DNA of 64,000 bases from NCBI GenBank assembly GCA_001414485.1, contig LLEY01000232.1, positions 1 to 64,000 of the forward strand, read 5' to 3'. Origin of the DNA: Calycina herbarum. Lineage: Eukaryota; Ascomycota; Leotiomycetes; Helotiales; Pezizellaceae. The position numbers were made by a program, and so were the translations under genes. Shown here piece after piece: positions 22,271 through 36,911 of this stretch. Each line of letters begins with the position of its first letter. Position 1 is the first letter of the stretch. The notes under the pieces are model-generated. The model was not told where the DNA came from and did no database searches. It saw only the letters and a list, made by a program, of their open reading frames with translations.

Positions 22271-25200
22271 CTATCCCCTTCTTAGCCTAGCGTGTTCTTA
22301 CGCTTAAGTATAAGCTAAGAAACTCGGTTAGAGTGCTAGTAGTATCCTTTCCTTTCTATTATATCCTACTCTATATAAAAGAAGAAAGAAGAATAAATAC
22401 TTCTTATAAAAAGTATTAAAATAGTTTATAATAAAATATTACTATATTCTTACTATACTTCCTAAAAGCGTAGATGTTTTATTAATACCTCCTAATCTTC
22501 TTAATATTCTAAATATGTTTAATTAAAGCTAAAATATAATAGAACCGATAATGCCTAGAAGAAGAACGTTCCTTATACTAGTAACTAGTCCTCTATTAAA
22601 AGACAAGAGGAGAAGCTAGAGAGAGAGGAGGAGGAGGTAATAATAAAGATTCTACAGTTGCGAAAGTAGAAGGCCTTTCTTAAAGAAAAGCGACGTAAGA
22701 TGTCCTATTAAGGACTTCGTTTTCTTAATAAACTTAGCGTTACTACGGAGGCAGAAAAGAAAGAGAAGAAGAAGAAAGAAAGAGAGGAACAAGAGTAGCG
22801 AGAGGTAGAGGTCGCCTATCTAGCGGCCTTACCTATTCCTACTAGTTCCTAATCCGAAGTAGCTCTTAATCTAGCCTTCTTTATAGCTTTTTCTTTAAAC
22901 TACGAAATATAAGTAAACCTAGGTTTTCCTAATAGAACTTCTAAAGTTCTACTAGGCAATAGTTAAGATTACTTCTTAATTCCTAAGTGTTTTCTAAGTA
23001 TAGGTAATCTAACTATTTAATTAGATATTTAACTTATCTTCTAATAAGTTTATAGTTAAGAATTCTTTTAACTTCGTATTCAGCGTTTAGGTTTACAAGT
23101 TAAATTTCTATAAGTAGGGCTAGTAGTGCCCTCGGTAGTACTAGTTTAAGTAAGGATATATAGAATACTAGATAGATGTTTATTATCTTTAGTAGTACTA
23201 ATTTATAATTCAAAGGTCTCTTAACTTGTTTAATTTTAAATAGTCTAAGTTTTTTATAATCTAGTTTATTACTTAGTCTTTTTATATTAATATTTTTCTA
23301 TACTAAGTAGACTTTATCTCTCTCTTTTAGTATTAGCTTCTAACTACGTCGTTTATTATAGTAGTACTTGTTTCTTTCTACTACGAATTTCAAGTCCTTT
23401 ATAAGTTCCTTATATAGACTCTTAATTCTTAAGACGTAAATACGAGTAAGTTAGTTATTAATAGTCGTAGATAGCGGCTCTTAATATACTAATAATTTAT
23501 ATCTATAATTAGCGTAGAATAGTATAATAAGTGTTATTTCTATTACTAAACTATTATAAGTAAACTATGCTAAAGGCAGCAGTTCTACCTAGTTGTTTTA
23601 CTAGTAGTTTATATAATAATAGAGGTATATTTTAACTACTTAATTTATACGTTTATTTCCTCTATTTATCTAAGAGTAGAAAGCTATAGAAAGCTTTCTT
23701 TTTATACCTAATCGTTTTATAAGAGTAATTTAAAATTTTAAAGTAAAGAGTTTATCTCTATCTAAGAGTATTACTTCTAGTAGTCTATATCTTAAGACTA
23801 CTTCTCTAAGGAATACGAATACTAATTCCTTAGCTATACTTAACTCTATATATACTATTAGAACTATATACTTTGTAAGTCGTTCTATAATAACTAGGAT
23901 CGTGGTATATTTAACTTCTATTATTAGATCTTTAGATTTTAGTAATTTAATAATAAAATCTATAGATATCGATTTCTAAGGTATCTATAGTATTAGAGTA
24001 GTATTTATCTATCTATAAGAAGTATAGTAGAAAGCCTTATTCCTAGTATAGGTATTATATTCTATTATTACTTCCTTGACTATTACGAATAATCGATTAA
24101 TATAGTAGTATTATCTTATTCTTTAGAGAGTTCGACGCACTCTCTAGTATCTATAAGCTAGTACTAAATAATATTCTTTAAGGAATTTCTTTATATAAGA
24201 TTCTAGAACCTATAACTTTCTGTTTTTATATCTTTCTTTGTTATTACACTTGTTTATAACGTAGTAGGTATTAGTGAAATCCCTTTCTTAAACTAGGTTA
24301 GATAGCACATCTTCCTATTTAGCTAACTCTAGCTGATTCTTCTCTTATACTTGCTATATCTTCTCCTGCTAAGGGTCTTTATCTTTTGTAGTAGCGATCT
24401 TATGAATTATAGAGGCTAAGTTCTTATTCTTAAGAGTTTTTAAAATCGTAATCTTTTTAAACTTTTTATCTTCTTTATACCTAGGTTTCTAGCTAAGAGT
24501 ATTAGCTCGAGTATTTAACGTTCTCTTTATATATTAAATAATAATATTAAATCCTTCTAATATCTCTGCCTATCTAGCTAACTATCTAGTAGTAAGTTCC
24601 TTAGTTGTTATAAACGTCTTAAGGTTCTTATAGTTAGATAGAATTATAACTTAGTATTTTACTAGCTATAAATAGATTCTCTAGTGTTCTAAAGCTAATA
24701 CTATAGTAAGTAATTCTTTGCTAAAGATACTATAGTTTTATTATACTAGGTTAAATATTTTAGAATAATATATAATAAGTATAAGTTTCTCTTTTCTATT
24801 TAGTTATAAGTAAATCATACCTACTACTATATCTAAGGTATCTATTTTAATTATACTAGGTTTTTCTATATTAAAATCGTATAGAATAGGTTTTTCTATA
24901 AACCTTACTTTAATTCTTTAAAAAGCGTTCTTAGCTTATTTATTCTAAATAAATTTAACAGCTTTCTTAACTAGTACTAATATTAGTTTAGTAATCTTTA
25001 TATAGTCTTATATAAATAAATAGTAAAAGTTTATAAATCTAAGGAAGAACTATACATCTTTTATATTCTCTAGTAACTTCTAGTTTAAGACGTCTTAGAT
25101 CTTTACTAGATCTATTTCTATTTTCTCTAAGCTAAATACCTATTTTAGGAAAAGTGTCTAAGTTACTCTAAACTTATATTTCAAGAGTTTCAACTAAGAG

Positions 25201-28200
25201 TTTACTTTTATAAGTTATTATAAAACTTCTTTAATATATCTCTTATATTCTTCTTCTTTTTCTAAGAATATTAAGATATTATCTAAGTAATAGATTACTA
25301 TTACTCTTAGAAGATCTCCTAGAATATTATTATTTTATCTCTAATATATAGCTAGTATATTATAGAGTCTAAATAGTATAACTGTATATTTATAAAGGCT
25401 CGATAGTAAGGTAAATACTATCTTCTATTTATCTCTAACTTTTATTTATATAAGTCTATAAGCGTTTTATTAATCTAGTTTTATAAATCGTACTACCTTA
25501 CCTAACTTATTCTATAAGTATTAGCTAGGTAGTAGTAGATAAGCGTTCTTAACTATAACGTAATTTACTTCTCTATAATTAATATATACTCTCTTATCTA
25601 GGTCGTCTTTTTTCTTAATAATAAGTATATTTAAAGTAATTAGTAACTTAGATTTTCTAATATATCTCTTCTTAATACCTTCTCTTATATAACTTTCTAT
25701 TCTTTATAAGCTTTTCTAGTTATATAACCGAAGCTTCTACTTTAAGAGGTAATAACCCTCTTTTAGTTTAATCTTATAATCCTATAAGCGATGTTTTAGT
25801 AAGGCTTATAAGTCTTCTAGGTTTTTAAACAAAGTCTTAAATTCTCTATACTATATAAGTATTTTATTATCAGCTGTTTTACTAACTTATAGAGAACTCT
25901 AAGCAAGATGTTCTAGCGTCTTAGAAAAGATAGTACTAACCTCGTTCTAGTCTTATAGTTATAATTATAATTCTATGTAATTATATCGACTAAAGGTTAT
26001 TATTTAAGCCTTCTAATTAATATCTAGATTATGTTTCTAAATCTATAGTATACTAAGTATTACTTCTTTACTTCCTATTTTAATAATATTAAATTATATA
26101 TCTAAGTAGTATCCTTTGATATTAACCTTTATTAGAATAGTTTACTAATTAATAATCCTATCTTAGTAGGTAATGTCTATTCTGTTAACTACCTCTAGAC
26201 AGTACAGTTTTATATTCTTAATTAGAACGTTTAGCTTTTTTAAAGCCGTTAGAGAGAGGAAATTACTTATTACTCTAGAGTCGATTATAACTCGAAGTTC
26301 CTTCCTCTTAATCTTCGTAGTTATAACTAACTAGCTTTCTCTAGAAGTAGTGTTTAGTTCTCTAATTATTATTTAGTAGAGCTCTCTTTATACTAACCCT
26401 ATTTCTTAGTCTATGTTATATTCGTTTATCTCTTAAAAGATTATACTAAATAATTTTCTGTTTCTAGATTCTTAAAATATTACTCTAACTTTTCTAACTA
26501 AAGCGACTATAGTATACTAGCCTTCTATTTCTAGTATAGCTTCCTTATTATTAAGTAGCGTACCTAAGAAACTAGGTTTTAAGCGTCTTATAAAGTTATT
26601 AGAACCCTGCTATTACTATAAGCTGGTTTCTTCTTAAAGATCTACGACTATCTAAATATCTCCTATCTTAGGTAGACTAGATAGCTTACTAGATACTGCT
26701 TATTCTAGTCTAGGTTCTTTAAATTCGATAGTTTCTCTTCTAGTAATAAGGCTTACTAATATTACTCTATCTTATTTATTCTAAACTATTTTATAAGTAG
26801 TTAAAATAGTAGAGTTAATTCCTTAAGTAGAATATAGGCTCTAGAAATTAGGTTTCTAGTTTTCTATATATACTTATCTATTCTCTCTCTCGAAGGTTCT
26901 AATAAATACCTATATCTCGTCTTATTTAGGCTTATACGTTTTTAGATTTACTTCTAATAAATCAGATTATAATTCTAATAACTCTAATAAACTAGTTAAT
27001 AGTAGTAACTTATATTCTACTTAAAGAGGCGATTTATAATCTATTTCTAACTGTGTGTTATAATATTCTTTAAGAAGTAGATTCCTACTATTATTAGTAT
27101 CTTAAACCTTACTAACTTATAGCTCGATTCCTTCGTTTAGCTGTAGATATATAGCGCCTGTTGTTATATCTAAGACATTTGTTTCAATCTATATACTATA
27201 TTCTCTAGTCTCAAGTTCTTCGTCTATAAGTTTAATTCTTTCTAGTAAAGCTACTTCTTTTTAGATAGTAGTATTAGCTTATTTCTCTTTAGAGTCTTTC
27301 TTCTTACTATACTTATTTACTCTATAGCTAGAGAGGCTATAGTTATAATATAAGTTCTACTTATAACAACGATCTCGCTCTTTCTAGGAATACTCTTTCT
27401 TTAGTAGGTCTCTATCTTAAGTTCCTTTTCCTTAGACCTAACGTTTCTAAGTAGTATTAATTTCTATAGAATCTCTATAGTCCTTTTTCCTACTCTTTCC
27501 TTAATATCGATGTCTATAACTACTCTTCTTCTCTAGACTCTGCTTATAATTCTAATTATCGATTTTAATTATATTATTAGTTAACTTATTAAGTATGTCT
27601 AAGAAGTTATCTCTAGCTAATTTATCCTTAATACTATCCTTTAATCCTCTATAGTACTACTTACGTAAGGCTTCATCGTTCTAGCTAAGACGTATAGAGT
27701 ATTACTAGAATATTAACGTGTATTTAGTAGCTAAACTCTTTTATCAGAGGCTATATAAAGCTTATACTACTTTTTTCTTTAAATCTACATCTGCGAACGC
27801 CTAGTTGATTCCTTTCTTAAATCTAATAATAGTTAAAAACAATCCTTAAGTACTTTTACTTATAAGGTTTAATACTTTCTTATTTAATATTTTATTCTTC
27901 TAAAAATCCTCTAAGTATAGTTCTATCTAGTTATATACTATTCTCTTAAGATAGGTAGTAAGCTATATAACTTAATCTGTTTTATAAGCAAACTATACTA
28001 AGTAAAAGTTTAAATATATTAAAGCTTTTATAATAAACTTAATAAGTTTCTCTAGAGAGCTATCGAATACTCTTAGTACTAGTAACTTCACTTCCTCTCT
28101 AAGAGTAGTAACTAATACTACCGGTATTATCGATACTAGTAGTAGTATAGAGGTTAAACCCGAGGATAGTATAGTTTTTAATATTATATTAGTAGTACTT

Positions 28201-28218
28201 CTAAGCAGGTACTTAAAG

Positions 28219-28692
28219 TAGAATAAAACTTAAATAAACTAAACAAAGGTAACTAAGTCTCGAAAGTTAGTTATATAAGTAAGAAGTATAGATACGATAG
28301 GTTGTTTACTTAGAAGTAAACTCGTTACTTATATTAAAGATATTAAATAAGATAATAAGATTAATAACTAAAGTTAAGTATAAAGCTTCTATCTAATAGC
28401 AGACGTACTAGTCTTATATAGAACCTTCGTTCTCTAAGTATATTACCTTTATCGCTTATATTACTTACGTCGCTTACGTCGCTCGCGATTACAGCGATTA
28501 AGGCGATATAAGCGATTATGTCACATAATTACACGTGACTTTTAACAGTCTTATAATAGTAAGATTCTAAAACTCTTAAATGCCTTTTATATTACTAATT
28601 TCCTTCTATATTACCTTTCTTTCCTAGATATCGTATCTTATTCTATTAGAGCGCTATCTAGACTACTTACTACGTAGCTATAATTCGTAATA
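28219..28692 (-). repeat. 5' LTR of Gypsy copy 2
   Basis: 474 bp with the family LTR ends. It is preceded on the left by the same leader sequence, in inverse orientation, that follows the LTR of copy 1 (TACTTAAAG at 28210-28218). Confidence 0.85.
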
Positions 28693-31600
28693 CTTACTTA
28701 ATAAAATTAAACTTATAGACGAAGAACTTAAAGCTAGAGGATATAGTACGTAGATTGAAACAGATACTACTAATATAATAGTAGATACTATATATCTATA
28801 ACTAAACGAAGGAATAGAGTTATAAGTTAGTAAGATATAAGATACTAATAATAATAGAAACCTACTTCTTAAAGAATATTATAATATACGATTAATAGTA
28901 GAACCTAAACAACCTCTTTAAGTAGAATATAAATCACCGCTGTCGACTAGTTCCTTAGAGTTATTAGAATTATCCTTCGAATATAAAGTAGAGATTAGGA
29001 ATAAAGACTCTAAAGTTAAAGAAACTTAGGCCTTTCTTAGTATATTTAAACGAGGAAATCGATAGATATATATAGATAGTTAGAAGCTAGATATCTAGAG
29101 TACTTATACTATATAAGAGATTAAGCTAACTATTTTAATAATATATATAGTTATAAGAAATAACTCTGAAATAATAACTCTAGTTAGTCTACTTACTAGG
29201 TAAGAAACTATTAAGAAAAAAGAATCTAAGTATAGCTAATAACGAGTTAAAAAACCTAGCTATTTTAAAGTAGAGAATATATAGAAGGTATATAATATTT
29301 TAAAGAAAACTAGTATATAGATATAGTAGGTCTTAATAGGATTTAAGAGACGAATTAAGACTTCTTTTCTTAGAATAATATCTGAAAATATTATATTAGA
29401 GGAATTTAAGTAATATATTATAGTTATATTAATTAAAGATAATAGAATAGTATTTAGAGAATATAGTTTATAGAAGTTGTTTAGTATATTATTCTAAGAG
29501 TAAAGAGAGCTTAATATTACTAGATAGGCTAAAATAGAACTAGAAGAATATTACTACTCTTTAGTAGAAGAACTATAGTTTACTAAAATAGTTTAAGAAA
29601 AAACTATATAATAGATATAATATAAACTAAGTCTAACTATAGATTAGTTATTATAAAAACAGTTCGAAGGAATTTTACTAGAACTTACTAGAATAGTAGA
29701 ATATTATTAAATATACGAAGTAGCTTTATCTAATAAGAAAGAAGTAGTATTCTTTTCTTAGTTCTAGATTTAAGTAGTTAAGGAAAAGAACTTAAGAGAT
29801 TATATATTTAAGATTTACTATATAAAACTAGAAATAAGTATACTAGAAGCTACTTTAGATTATCTATATATAGAAGAGCTATAGTCTATAGAAACTATTA
29901 AAGAGACTAGTTATAGATAGGTCTAATATAGATGTAGAAACTTATTAAAACAATTTATAAGAAGAATTCCTAAGACTATAGAAATTATAGAATACTAATT
30001 AGTCTATTAGATAGTATATACTAACTAGGAAAGAGTAAGATTCTTTCTATAGTATAAAAGTAAGAAAGAATAAAGATATAATTAAGAAAATCGATCCTTT
30101 AAAGTCTAATATATTAAAGTAAAATTAAACGCTATTTTAAGAGAAAGACAGTTAGTAATAACTATAGAAATATAAGGAAAGAAGTTATAAGTTATAATAG
30201 ACTTAGAAGTAATAAGTAACTTTATTTCTCTAATAGCTTAAGAAAGGCTAAACGTTCTAATTAAAGAAATAAGACTATAATACTTAGACGTAGTCGATAG
30301 AACAGATATCGTATACTAGAATAGGATTATTAATTAGTAAACTATCTTAATAAAGGTTAATATTAAAGAATACTATTTAGATATATAATTTAATATTATT
30401 AAAATAGAGAGTAAGAAAGTAATACTTAATATACTATAGATTTAAGAATATAATCTAGAAATCGACTAGAAGGTTAGAATAATAACCTTTAGCTAATATA
30501 AATATATAAGCTTATATTTATAACTTTAAAGCTAGAATAAGATTAGTACTACCTCTTCTAATATACTAGAATACCTTATCTAGAGTCCTCTATAGGTTAG
30601 TAGGAAAGCTAATAACGAAATACCTATATAGTATAGAGAATTTATAAAATTATTTAAAGACTTAGAAGATATACGTACTCTTTCTAAATATTAACTATAG
30701 TATTATAAGATTAAATTAATAGAGGGTTATAATCTTAGAAAGTAGAAGGTTCGACTATATAATTAGAATAACTTAGCTTTATTAGAAAGTTATATCTAAT
30801 AAGGAATAAAGAAGAGATATATTTAAAAATCTAAATTATCTATCTTCTTAAATATACTTATTATTAAGAAGAAAGACGATCTAAACAGACGAGTATATAT
30901 TAATTATAAGAAACTAAATAATATAATAATTAAGAACGCTTATCTATTACTAACTAGCTAGTATTTATAAGATAAGCTAAGCTAAGTAAAGAAATTTATA
31001 AAACTAGATTAATAAAACACTTATAGATTAATTAGAATTAAGATAGGCTATAAATAGAAGACTACTTTTATCTTACTATTAGAACTCTATAAGTATATAG
31101 TAATATCTTTTAGTTTAACTAATATACTAGCTACTTATTAGAGGTAGAATAATAGTATTTTAAAAATCTTTTAAAAGTAACTATTATATATTACTTAGAT
31201 AATATATTAATCTTCTTAAAAAATCTAAAAGAATATAAGAGCTATATAAAAGAAGTCTTATAAAGACTTACTAAAGTAGACTCTTATCTAAAACTCTTAA
31301 AATATAAGTTTAAAGTTAAAAAAACTCTCTTTCTTAAATAGGTATTTAGCTTAGAAAAAATAGAAATAGATCTAGAAAAGATCTATATAATTATTAAATA
31401 AGAATTACTAAAAAATATTAAAGATATATAATCCTTTTTAAGATTTACTAATTTCTATTACTAACTTATTAAAGACTATATAAAGATTATAAAACCTATA
31501 TTAATATTAACTAGAAAAGCTATAACTTTTATCTAAGATAAGAAGGCTAAGAAGGTCTTCTAGGAAATTAAAGAATAGTTTATAATAAAACCTATCTTAT

Positions 31601-33248
31601 ATAATTTTAATTATAAAAAACTAAGTATAATAGAAATAGACGTCATAGATATAGTAGTAGACGCTATATATCTATAACTAAATAAATTAGAAAAACTTAT
31701 ACTTATAATATATTTCTTAAAACCTTTTAATATAGTATAATAGAACTATAGTATTTATAACAAAGAATTAATAGCTATTATTCTAGTTTTTAAAGAATAG
31801 AGGATTTACTTTTAAAGTATAACGTATCTAATAACAGTACTTACTAATTATCTAAACCTAAAAACATTTACTATAACTAAGGAACTCGTTATAAGACGCC
31901 TAGCTAGGTAGTCTAAAATCTTAGTAGAATTTAAGATAATTATTTAATATATTAGTAGAACGAGTAATACTTAAGCTAATACTCTAAGCTAGAAGCTAGG
32001 CTATAAGGAAAATAAAAAATACGTTAATATAGTAATATTAAAGTATAACAAAAACAGTGACTTAATACCTACTATATACGAAATAGTAATAATAAATATA
32101 AACGATATCTAGATAGACAAAATTTAAAGTATATACGAAGGTTATAACTAGTATATAAAAGGGAAACTATAGGTTTCTAGCTCGTATATAAAGGAGTTTA
32201 TATAAGAATACTATACTATACCTGCTTATAACTACTAAGGAATTCGTAGAACTCTCTAGTAGATAAGATAATACTACTATATTAATCAGTTATCTACGAT
32301 AGTTAAGAGAGTAATAGTAGAGTATAATACCTATACTAGGAATAAGGCTTCCTACTATATACCTTATAGATAGATAAATACTACTCTAATATTATAGATA
32401 TCTTAGAAATCAATCTCTTAGGATTTTATTATTAAGCTACTAAAGTTTAAAGATCTAATAATAGAAGTTAAGTATAACTTAATCCTAGTTATTATAGAAT
32501 AACTTATAAAATATATAATTTTAGTACTATATATAGAGTTAAGTATAGCTAAGGAACTAGTATTTATATTTCTTAAAGAAGTAGTCTTAAAATATAAACT
32601 ACTAGAAGAAAAACTCTTAGATAGAGATAAACTCTTTACTTTAAAATTCTAGATTACTTTTATAGAACTATTAGATATAAAAAGAAAGCTCTTAATAGCT
32701 TTTCACTCTTAGATAAATAGAGGAAACGAACGTATAAATTAAGTAATTAAGATATATCTTTAATATTATATAAACTATTAGTAAAATAACTAGATAGAAC
32801 TACTACCTCTAGTATAATTTACCTATAATAGTTTAGTAATAGAAATAACACTTATTATACTATTCTATACTAATTATAGATATAAATTAATAGTATATTA
32901 AGAACTACTATCTATAACTATCGATAACTAGCTTACTTATATTTAGATCTTAAAAATTAAGAAGCTATATAAAGAACTAGTAGAGGACTTATAGTTTATA
33001 GCTAAACGAAACATATACTACTATAATAAATAACGTAGTTAAGAGCTAATACTAAAAGAGAGAGATAAAGTCTACTTAGTATAGAAAAATATTAATATAA
33101 AAAGACTAAGTAATAAATTAGATTATAAAAACTTAGACTATTTAAAATTAAATAAGTTAAAAGACCTTTAAATTATAAACTAGTACTACTAAAAATAATA
33201 AACATCTATCTAGTATTCTATATATTCTTACTTAAACTAGTACTACTA
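28693..33248 (+). pseudogene. Pol of Gypsy copy 1 (PR-RT-RNaseH-IN), RIP-inactivated
   Basis: This continues the Gag of copy 1 on the plus strand after copy 2. The protease region ISNFISLIAQERLNV (about 30205-30255) corresponds to an aspartic-protease D-S-G-A block. RT follows, with VYINYKKLNNIIIKNAY (about 30890-30945) and YLDNILIFLKNLKEY (about 31190-31235), the equivalent of the Y-x-D-D box with its second Asp now Asn. RNase H, an H2C2-like stretch with Tyr replacing Cys, and the integrase core come next. Dozens of Gln codons are TAA/TAG. The frame stops just after the integrase, at the LTR of copy 3 (33249), so the C-terminal end and 3' LTR are missing. Confidence 0.85.
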
Positions 33249-33712
33249 TATAACGAAACTTAAACGAACTAAACAAAGATAACTAAGTCTCGAAGGTTAG
33301 TATATAGATAAGAAGTATAGATGTACTAGGTTGTTTACTTAGAAATAAACTCGTTACTTATATTAAAGATATTAAATAAGATAATAAGATTAATAACTAA
33401 AGTTAAGTACAAAGCTCCTATCTAATAGTAGACGTACTAGTCTTATATAGAACCTTCGTTCTCTAAATACATCGCTTATATCGCTTACGTTACTTACGTC
33501 GCTCGCGATTAAAGCGACTAGAGCGATATAGGCGATCACGTTATATAACTACACGTGACTTTTAATAATATTATAATAGTAAGATTCTAAAACCTTTAAA
33601 TACTTTCTATATTACTAATTTTCTCTTATATTACCTTCTATTCTTAGATATTACACCTTATCTTATTAGAACGCTGTCTAGACTACTTACTATATAACCG
33701 TGATTTATAATA
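33249..33712 (-). repeat. 3' LTR of Gypsy copy 3
   Basis: 464 bp family LTR, abutting the truncated pol of copy 1 on its left. Confidence 0.85.
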
Positions 33713-35081
33713 CTATCCTCTTCTTAGACTAGCGTGTCTATACGCTTAAGTATAGCCTAAGAAAATATCGTTAAGAGGCTATTAGCTTCTCTAGTTTCTA
33801 TTATATTATTAACACCTCTTCTAAAGAATAAGCTTAAATAATATAGAACTCTTAATACCCTCTATATTAAATATATAAGATATGAAATAATTCCCTACAC
33901 TTGTTATATAAATATAAAAACTAGTCGTCGATATATTAGTATTTCTAGTAGTTCTAAGTGCTCTAAATATATTAGGAAAGGTAAGTCTTATAATATTATA
34001 GTATAAAACTAAATACTCTTACTTTTTAAGTAGGAATCTATTAATACTTAGAAGCAGCGATTATAATAGAAGGAGGAGATAGCTTATAAGATTTAGAAAG
34101 AAGCTATATAGAAAATCCTCTGTCTACGGAAATAATAACGCTTTCTTACTAAGCAGGAGTAAGAGATACTCCGTCGTAGTCTTGCTAACCTATAAGAGCT
34201 TAATAAAGCTAAAGAGAAAGAAAGAGTAGAGAAGAAGAAAGAATAGAGAGAGTTAGAGATTACCTAGCTAGCAGCCTCTTCTTCTTCTAACGACTCTGCT
34301 TTTGCTACTAAGCCGTCTCTTAATTTAGCTTTTCTTAAGGTCTTTTCTTCTAACTACGAAATATAGATAACCCTAGGTTTTAGTAGTAGAACTTCTAAAG
34401 TTCCTCTAAGTAATAGTTAAGGTTACTTTTTAGCTTCTATATATTTTCTAAGTATAGGTAATTCAACTACTTAACTAAGTACTTAACTTATCCTCTAATA
34501 AGTTTATAGTTAAGAATTCTCTTAACTTCGTACTTAGCGTTTAGGTTTACTAGTTAAATTTCTATATATAGAGCTAGTAGAGCTCCTAGTAGTACTAGTT
34601 TAAGTAAGGATATATAGAATACTAGATAGATGTTTATTATCTTTAGTAACGCTAGTTTATAGTTTAAAGGTCCTCTAACTCGTTTAATTTTAAATAGTTT
34701 AAGTTTTTTATAATCTAGTTTATTACTTAATCTTTTTATATTAATGTTTTTTCGTACTAAGTAGACTTTATTCTTCTCTTTTAGTATTAGCTCCTAACTA
34801 CGTCGTTTATTATAGTAGTATATATTTCTTTTAGCTACGAACTATAAATCTTCTATAAGTTCCTTATATAGACTTTTAATTCTTAAGACGTGAATATAAG
34901 TAAGTTAGTTATTAATAGTTATAGATAGCGGTTCTTAATACGCTATTAGTTTATATCTAAAGTTAGCGTAGAATAGCGTAATAAGTGTTATTTCTATTAC
35001 TAAACTATTATAAGCAAACTATACTAGAGGTAGTAGTTCTATCTAATTATTTTACTAGTAGTTTATATAATAATAAAGATA

Positions 35082-36911
35082 ACGTATTTCCTAGTCGAGT
35101 AGATCACCTGGTCGAGTAGATTATAAGAATACTAAAACGCGATAACTCTAAATATATTATAATAACACTATTAAAAAAAACCCTAGCTACTTATATTAAT
35201 CGATTCCTAAGGTGCTTTATATATACGAGTATTATATCTAATCTAACTATATAAACTATAACGTTACTACTTACCTTCGAAGTACTAGTAGTATATATTA
35301 TTACTACTCTCTTCTTATTAAGTTTAAGTACTTTAAATAATTTCCTTGCCTTTCTTAACTATAAGACTTCTACCTTAGTAAATACGCCTCTTTTATTTTC
35401 TCTCTCTTCTCTTTTTAAGCTGATTTGCCTCTTATAGCGCCTTGATTTTAGCTCTTATAAGAGTAGCTTCGTATATTATAATTTAAGCTCTCTTAGTAAG
35501 CTAATCAAATGCCTTATTAATTAATATAGAAGAGCTATCTTAGTATTATATAATATAGTTTTTAAGATATATAGTCTAGAATTTAAGCTTTATAGCGTTC
35601 TATAGTGTCTTTAAAGTCTAGTTTAGTTCGTTTATAAGAGGTAGAGTTAGTATCTTTAGTCTTAGATTAAGATAAGAAAGAACGTTTTTAGGATTATATA
35701 GAACTAAGCTAGTTACTCGAAATCTACTCTTAATATTCTACTTTATAAATATAGCTTTAAATACCTCTTTAAATATAGGAAGGAACTTAAGCTTAGTAAT
35801 ATACTGAATTCTAACTCGAATAAGATTCTTAATCTACTTACTATATAATACCTTTAGTAGACTAAAACAGCTAACGTTAAGAGACTAAAAGATATAAGAT
35901 AAGTGTAGTAGTATATAGAGAGTAATAATACTATTATTCTAATAATATTATTAAAATTAAACTGAAATATATAACTCGTAGCTATTAAGAATAAGGAGTC
36001 TATATTACCTAACTATATAACCTTTTATATACTTATTAAAGTATTAAATCTACTTAAATATAATCTTATTTATCGTCTATCTATTCTTACTTAGTATAAT
36101 TACCTAATCTTATAAGAGACCTAACTCCTTATACTAAGCTAAGAGGTAGTACTATCCCTTGAAAATAATAAACGAAGGAAGTATCTAACTATATAAGTTT
36201 ATACTCTATATAATCGAAACCTACTTCTTATTTCCTAGCTAAACAGTTTTTAAACGATTTCTTAACTCTAAGCTTATAATAACTTTAGTAGTTATAATAA
36301 CCTCTATAAGAAACCTAGCTTCGTCGAAGTTATATATATCCTCCTCTATAATCCTATATTTAGTAATTATATTTTATATAAGCCTAAACCAGTCTCTAAA
36401 AACTATAGAGTCTTCGTACTAAGCTCTTTTATAATTATACTTACGGCTAAATTTCGTCTTAATCTCTATATAGCGTTTAATAAAGGTAGAAGTCTAATTC
36501 TTACCTACTAGAGACGTGTCGCGTTTAAAGAGAAGAAGGTCTACTATTTCTTAGACAGCTGCTAGCTAGAGTAGAAATCTATACGAATCTAGGTCGAGAA
36601 TAAATTATATAATAGCTAGCTCTTCTTTAGAGGTAAGTCTTTAAGTATTAGAGAGAGTGTCGCGTTATAAAGGTAGTCTATATAATCGGTTATAGAAGGA
36701 TATATAAGACACGTCGTACGCTTTAATATAAGCTTATATACTTCTAAATTAACCTGATTTAAAGGCTTAAATAGCTAAAAGAATACGACTCTCTTAATCA
36801 GAGGGCTAGGCTTAATATAGTAGTAGTATTTTTAATTTTTAAGTAGAGTGTCGCGTTTTAGTATTCTTATAATCTACTCGACCGAGTAATCTACTTAACC
36901 GGGAAATACGT
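35082..36911 (-). mobile_element. Fot1/pogo-like transposon, family B, inside Gypsy copy 3
   Basis: 1830 bp flanked by TA (35080-35081 and 36912-36913). Its sequence is the inverted, heavily RIP-mutated relative of the element at 44672-46484. Removing it and one TA restores the Gypsy sequence found at about 23625 in copy 2. Both ends carry two tandem units of a 16-bp motif of the type CCGGTCGAGTAGATCA next to the terminal repeat. The transposase runs on the minus strand with many stops. Confidence 0.9.

Larger units (their letters stand above)
21825..28692 (-). mobile_element. Gypsy copy 2, full length with both LTRs, minus strand
   Basis: The 3' LTR (21825-22270) and 5' LTR (28219-28692) flank 5.9 kb of internal sequence. 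The PPT-like AAGGGGATAG is directly inside the 3' LTR (complement at 22271-22280). Gag lies at about 27300-28210 on the minus strand, with the zinc knuckle at about 27310-27350. Protease, RT, RNase H and integrase follow toward lower coordinates. The RT block is recognisable around 25250-25400 by similarity to copies 1 and 3. Part of the region around 26340-26830 differs from those copies, so it may be a subfamily or carry a deletion. No matching 5-bp duplication is present (GAAAG on the left, CTTAC on the right). Confidence 0.8.
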
